8,649 nucleotides of DNA. Source: 40-80 sp964503665 (GTDB taxonomy: Bacteria; Bacteroidota; Bacteroidia; Flavobacteriales_D; Crocinitomicaceae). The stretch spans positions 1 through 8,649 of the forward strand of contig CAZDAR010000083.1 of NCBI GenBank assembly GCA_964503665.1, in the 5' to 3' direction. The notes beneath the pieces were generated by a model that was not told the origin of the DNA, ran no database searches, and was given only the letters and a program-made list of their open reading frames with translations. The position numbers and the translations under genes were made by a program. Of this stretch, positions 7,128-8,649 are shown one piece after another. Each line of letters opens with the position of its first letter. The stretch's first letter is position 1.

Positions 7128-7270
7128 GGCGATTTTTGAAAATTATAACATCAAAATGTAGGAAGTAACGATTTGTCCACATCTTAAGATATAAACTCCT
7201 CATTACTACTATTTTGGAATAACTTAACTATTGCGTAAAGCCATCCAAAATCGAAAATAAACGCAACTTT

Positions 7271-7543
7271 TTGTTGGAAGGTCAAACAGGTGGACTTTAT
7301 TCTAGTAGTAGCATTCAAAACATGCTGAAAGTAGCCGTTTTAAAAGCGGGCATTCAAAAAAATGTAACGGTTCATACTTTGCGGCATAGCTTTGCCACCC
7401 ATCTCTTAGAAAACGGTACAAATTTGCGCTACATTCAGTCTTTATTGGGACATTCGAACAGTAAAACAACAGAGGTTTATACGCACGTAACGACAAAAGG
7501 CATGGATCAATTAAAAAGTCCGCTTGATTTGTTGGATATTTAA
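7271..7543 (+). pseudogene. C-terminal fragment of a tyrosine recombinase/integrase
   Basis: Ninety codons match the C-terminal half of the catalytic domain of XerC/D-like integrases common in Bacteroidota: LEGQTGG..YS near the start, HTLRHSFATHLLENGT with His35, Arg38 and His39, LLGHSNSKTTEVYTHV with His61 and the nucleophile Tyr70, and a tail LKSPLDLLD typical of that family. The N-terminal SAM-like DNA-binding domain and the first catalytic Arg box are missing; a full enzyme would have roughly 300-400 residues. The frame is open back only to 7223, with stops at 7220 and earlier, and the codon at 7271 is TTG, so this is a truncated remnant, not a gene start. The upstream stretch 7128-7270 shows no recognisable recombinase text in any frame. 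It stands 167 bp before the integron-like boundary at 7710, the place where an integron integrase could be expected. It is unlikely to be active alone. Confidence 0.8.
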
Positions 7544-7561
7544 TTGAAATTTATATATTTA
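7532..7561 (+). promoter_or_regulatory. Candidate Bacteroidota promoter at the end of the recombinase fragment
   Basis: TTG at 7532-7534, a 19-nt spacer, and TATATTTA at 7554-7561 resemble the -33/-7 pair, with one mismatch (A instead of the final G of TAnnTTTG). It would start transcription near 7566 and read through the tiny open frame at 7582 into the lipoprotein unit at 7710-8310, for which no other promoter is visible. Confidence 0.35.
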
Positions 7562-7581
7562 CATCAACAAAGATAATTGCA

Positions 7582-7701
7582 ATGAAATCTTCCACTTTTG
7601 AAATATCTGATTTGAATGTTAAACGATTGTAAACGGATTTGTTTTTGATTTTCAACGAATTAACAGAAATAGATATAATGGAAATAGACGCAATTGCTTA
7701 A
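7582..7701 (+). pseudogene. Tiny open frame interrupted by one stop codon
   Basis: From ATG 7582 the frame reads 16 codons (MKSSTFEISDLNVKRL), then TAA at 7630, then continues in the same frame for 22 codons (TDLFLIFNELTEIDIMEIDAIA) to TAA at 7699. It follows the candidate promoter at 7532-7561 at a natural distance. It could be a decayed small gene, a short peptide, or noncoding sequence; I recognise no family. No other content is evident in 7544-7709. Confidence 0.2.
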
Positions 7702-7709
7702 ACCCACAC

Positions 7710-7724
7710 GTTAGCAGAAATTGT
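7710..7724. repeat. Left boundary repeat of the cassette-like unit
   Basis: GTTAGCAGAAATTGT is the reverse complement, at 14 of 15 positions, of ACAACTTCTGCTAAC at 8310-8324 on the other side of the lipoprotein gene. The first three bases GTT are the position at which integron cassettes are cut (G^TT). Confidence 0.6.
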
Positions 7725-8505
7725 AAAACAACACTCCACATAAATGAAAAACATCTTAATAATTTTAGGAATCCTAATCAGTTTTAGCAGTTGTGCTCAA
7801 AAAAATAAACTGAAAAACTTTGAATTAATTAGTTATGAAATAAATCCAAATGGTAATGTTGATATTGGGTCATATTCAAAAATTAATGAGAATGGTAAAT
7901 TAGATGTTTATATAAATGGAAGTCGAGGAAAAGCTTATTATACGTATCAATTGAGCGAAGATGATATGAAAAGTATAAATAAATTATCCAAAGAAAAATT
8001 AACTGACTTTGTTTCTAAAAAACAACTTGAACCTAATCAAGGTTATGCTGGAAATAGAAATTTTATTTCTTTTGAAAAAAATGGAAAAAAGAGTACTCTA
8101 TGTTATATAATTCCATTTATGAATCAAGAGTTCACTGAAATCTCAAATTTACTACGAGATAGAATTTACGCTCAAAAAGATTCCGCAAAAATATCAGAAT
8201 TTAATATTGATTTTACAAAACTTGAAAAAGAAATAATTAGGCAAGACAAAATATATAATTATCTTCCTAAAAAAACATTGCCTCCTCCTCCAATGATGCC
8301 GAAAAAATAACAACTTCTGCTAACATTGTATTTGCAAAAGGCGGGGTTGAATCTATAATAGAAAAACCCGATGCATTTAGTCGCAAATTGCTTTTCATAT
8401 TGTATTTTTTTGTAATTTAACAATCTGAAAAAGCAATTTGCTTCGTTCGGTCGAAATTGAACTTTTCGGTTAAATTTAGCCCGCCCTTCGCAAATACTTT
8501 TTCCG
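7711..8505 (+). mobile_element. Integron-cassette-like unit carrying one lipoprotein gene
   Basis: The unit runs between two GTTA-type junctions: GTTAGCAG at 7710 and GTTATCGC at 8505, 795 bp apart. It contains a single gene (7744-8310) starting 34 nt after the left junction. The 15 bases at 7710-7724 are complementary in 14 positions to 8310-8324, which begins at the last base of the stop codon. In integrons this is expected, because the start of an integrated cassette (R') comes from the same folded site as its own downstream R''. A long palindromic region then leads to the next junction. A recombinase fragment lies just upstream. Against a classical integron: the cores fit GTTRRRY/RYYYAAC only partly, the palindrome is longer than usual, and only one unit is visible. 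An alternative is a small element with terminal inverted repeats. Confidence 0.45.
7744..8310 (+). CDS. Cassette-borne lipoprotein of unknown function
   Basis: I do not recognise the family of this 188-residue protein. It begins with a classical lipoprotein signal: Lys2, hydrophobic residues 4-13, and lipobox FSSC ending at Cys17, so it should be exported and lipidated. The mature region alternates polar and aromatic residues (YEINPNGNVDIGSYSKI, SRGKAYYTYQLSEDD) suggesting a beta-rich fold, followed by a helical acidic/basic stretch (about 130-172) and a proline-rich end (TLPPPPMMPKK). Base composition is strikingly AT-rich even for this genome (11 G+C in the 60 bases at 7801-7860), consistent with acquired DNA. 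No Shine-Dalgarno or own promoter is visible; the candidate promoter at 7532 could serve it. Its tight placement between complementary repeats, with the stop codon touching the right one, is typical of a gene cassette. Confidence 0.75.
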   Translation: MKNILIILGILISFSSCAQKNKLKNFELISYEINPNGNVDIGSYSKINENGKLDVYINGSRGKAYYTYQLSEDDMKSINKLSKEKLTDFVSKKQLEPNQGYAGNRNFISFEKNGKKSTLCYIIPFMNQEFTEISNLLRDRIYAQKDSAKISEFNIDFTKLEKEIIRQDKIYNYLPKKTLPPPPMMPKK

Positions 8506-8511
8506 TTATCG
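8310..8511. repeat. Large attC-like imperfect palindrome
   Basis: The order of parts is: outer core TGCTAAC (8318-8324); 3-nt spacer; 18-nt arm GTATTTGCAAAAGGCGGG (8328-8345); centre; matching arm CCCGCCCTTCGCAAATAC (8480-8497, complementary at 16 of 18); 7-nt spacer; outer core GTTATCG (8505-8511, complementary to TGCTAAC at 5 of 7). The centre holds a second hairpin, 8383-8402 with 8421-8441, a stem of about 20 bp with one bulge and one mismatch and an 18-nt loop. This mirrors the R''-L''-L'-R' plan of integron attC sites, with a structured variable centre, but is about 200 nt where classical sites are about 55-140. G+C here is clearly higher (25 of 60 at 8441-8500) than in the gene before it. 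It may also serve as a transcription terminator. Confidence 0.6.
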
Positions 8512-8649
8512 CTCAGTGTAAAAAGCCGACCCGCAAATGGCACATTTGGTTTTTTCCGACCCTCAAGCCAACGCTAAAAAAAACAAAAGAGCCATTTTTT
8601 GCCAACGCACAGACAGGACAACTAGACAATTATTCAAACATTTTTTATC
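8512..8649. other. Noncoding tail with hairpin and short direct repeats
   Basis: No gene is supported here. A hairpin CAAATG-GCA-CATTTG (8534-8548) sits between two direct copies of CCGACCC (8526-8532 and 8556-8562). Two copies of GCCAACGC follow at 8567-8574 and 8601-8608. An open frame from ATG 8537 runs to the window end (37 codons), but its start lies in the hairpin and its composition is unconvincing. By the cassette model this is the beginning of the next unit, whose end would lie beyond the window. Confidence 0.4.

Noticed and set aside
7223..7270. Upstream in-frame extension of the recombinase fragment, and LLRKAIQNRK in another frame (7228-7257)
   Set aside because: Both faintly resemble the segment that precedes LFEGQ in full-length integrases, but the match is too poor to claim a frameshifted remnant.
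7710..8324. Reading the 14-of-15 inverted repeat as terminal repeats of a transposon
   Set aside because: No transposase is inside, the right arm continues into a larger palindrome, and no target-site duplication is visible; the cassette explanation covers more of the structure, though this alternative is not excluded.
8259..8543. Minus-strand open frame of 94 codons
   Set aside because: It runs across the palindromic region and the end of the lipoprotein gene, its residues follow the repeat sequence, and no protein family features or promoter are visible.
8537..8649. Plus-strand open frame beginning MAHLVFSDPQ and running off the window
   Set aside because: Its start codon lies inside a hairpin, it is only 37 codons long here, composition is Lys/Arg/Thr-rich without a recognisable pattern, and it covers direct repeats.
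1..8649. CRISPR array, tRNA or rRNA genes
   Set aside because: No evenly spaced direct repeats and no tRNA- or rRNA-like segments were seen on reading the window.

Overview
The window looks like chromosomal DNA of a member of the Bacteroidota, most likely a flavobacterium-like organism. Three things support this: a secreted protein with a type IX secretion (T9SS) C-terminal sorting domain, several promoter elements matching the Bacteroidota -7 consensus TAnnTTTG with no Shine-Dalgarno sites, and AT-rich DNA with several Bacteroidota-style lipoproteins. I cannot name a genus.

Left part (1-3579). A minus-strand aminopeptidase P gene (184-1479) ends in a clear intrinsic terminator (131-163). 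It diverges from a plus-strand lipoprotein of unknown function (1613-2131). Next comes a 400-residue secreted T9SS cargo protein (2201-3403), whose promoter sits so close to the ATG that its mRNA is probably leaderless.

Centre (3580-7127). A tight five-gene operon reads plus: Mrp-type Fe-S carrier ATPase, NifU C-terminal-domain scaffold protein, a lipoprotein with a heavy-metal-associated-like domain, a YbfF-type alpha/beta hydrolase, and thiamine-monophosphate kinase (thiL). Gaps are 3-8 nt or overlapping. The first two genes fit together as Fe-S cluster carrier and scaffold. The Mrp start should be ATG 3609, because the upstream TTG at 3585 lies inside the promoter. This Mrp lacks the usual C-terminal CxxC. 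ThiL carries Asn where family members have a metal-binding Asp.

Right part (7128-8649) is accessory DNA and the most interesting section. It holds the C-terminal 90 codons of a tyrosine recombinase (HxxR, LGH and Tyr present, N-terminal part missing). This is followed by a unit that has the architecture of an integron gene cassette: a boundary GTTAGCAG.. at 7710, one AT-rich lipoprotein gene (7744-8310), then directly after its stop codon the complementary boundary ..CTGCTAAC (8310-8324), a large imperfect palindrome with 18-nt arms around a nested hairpin, and another GTTA at 8505 where a next unit would begin. The core sequences do not match the classical integron consensus fully, so I call it integron-like. 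The last ~140 bases hold another hairpin and short direct repeats, with no supported gene.
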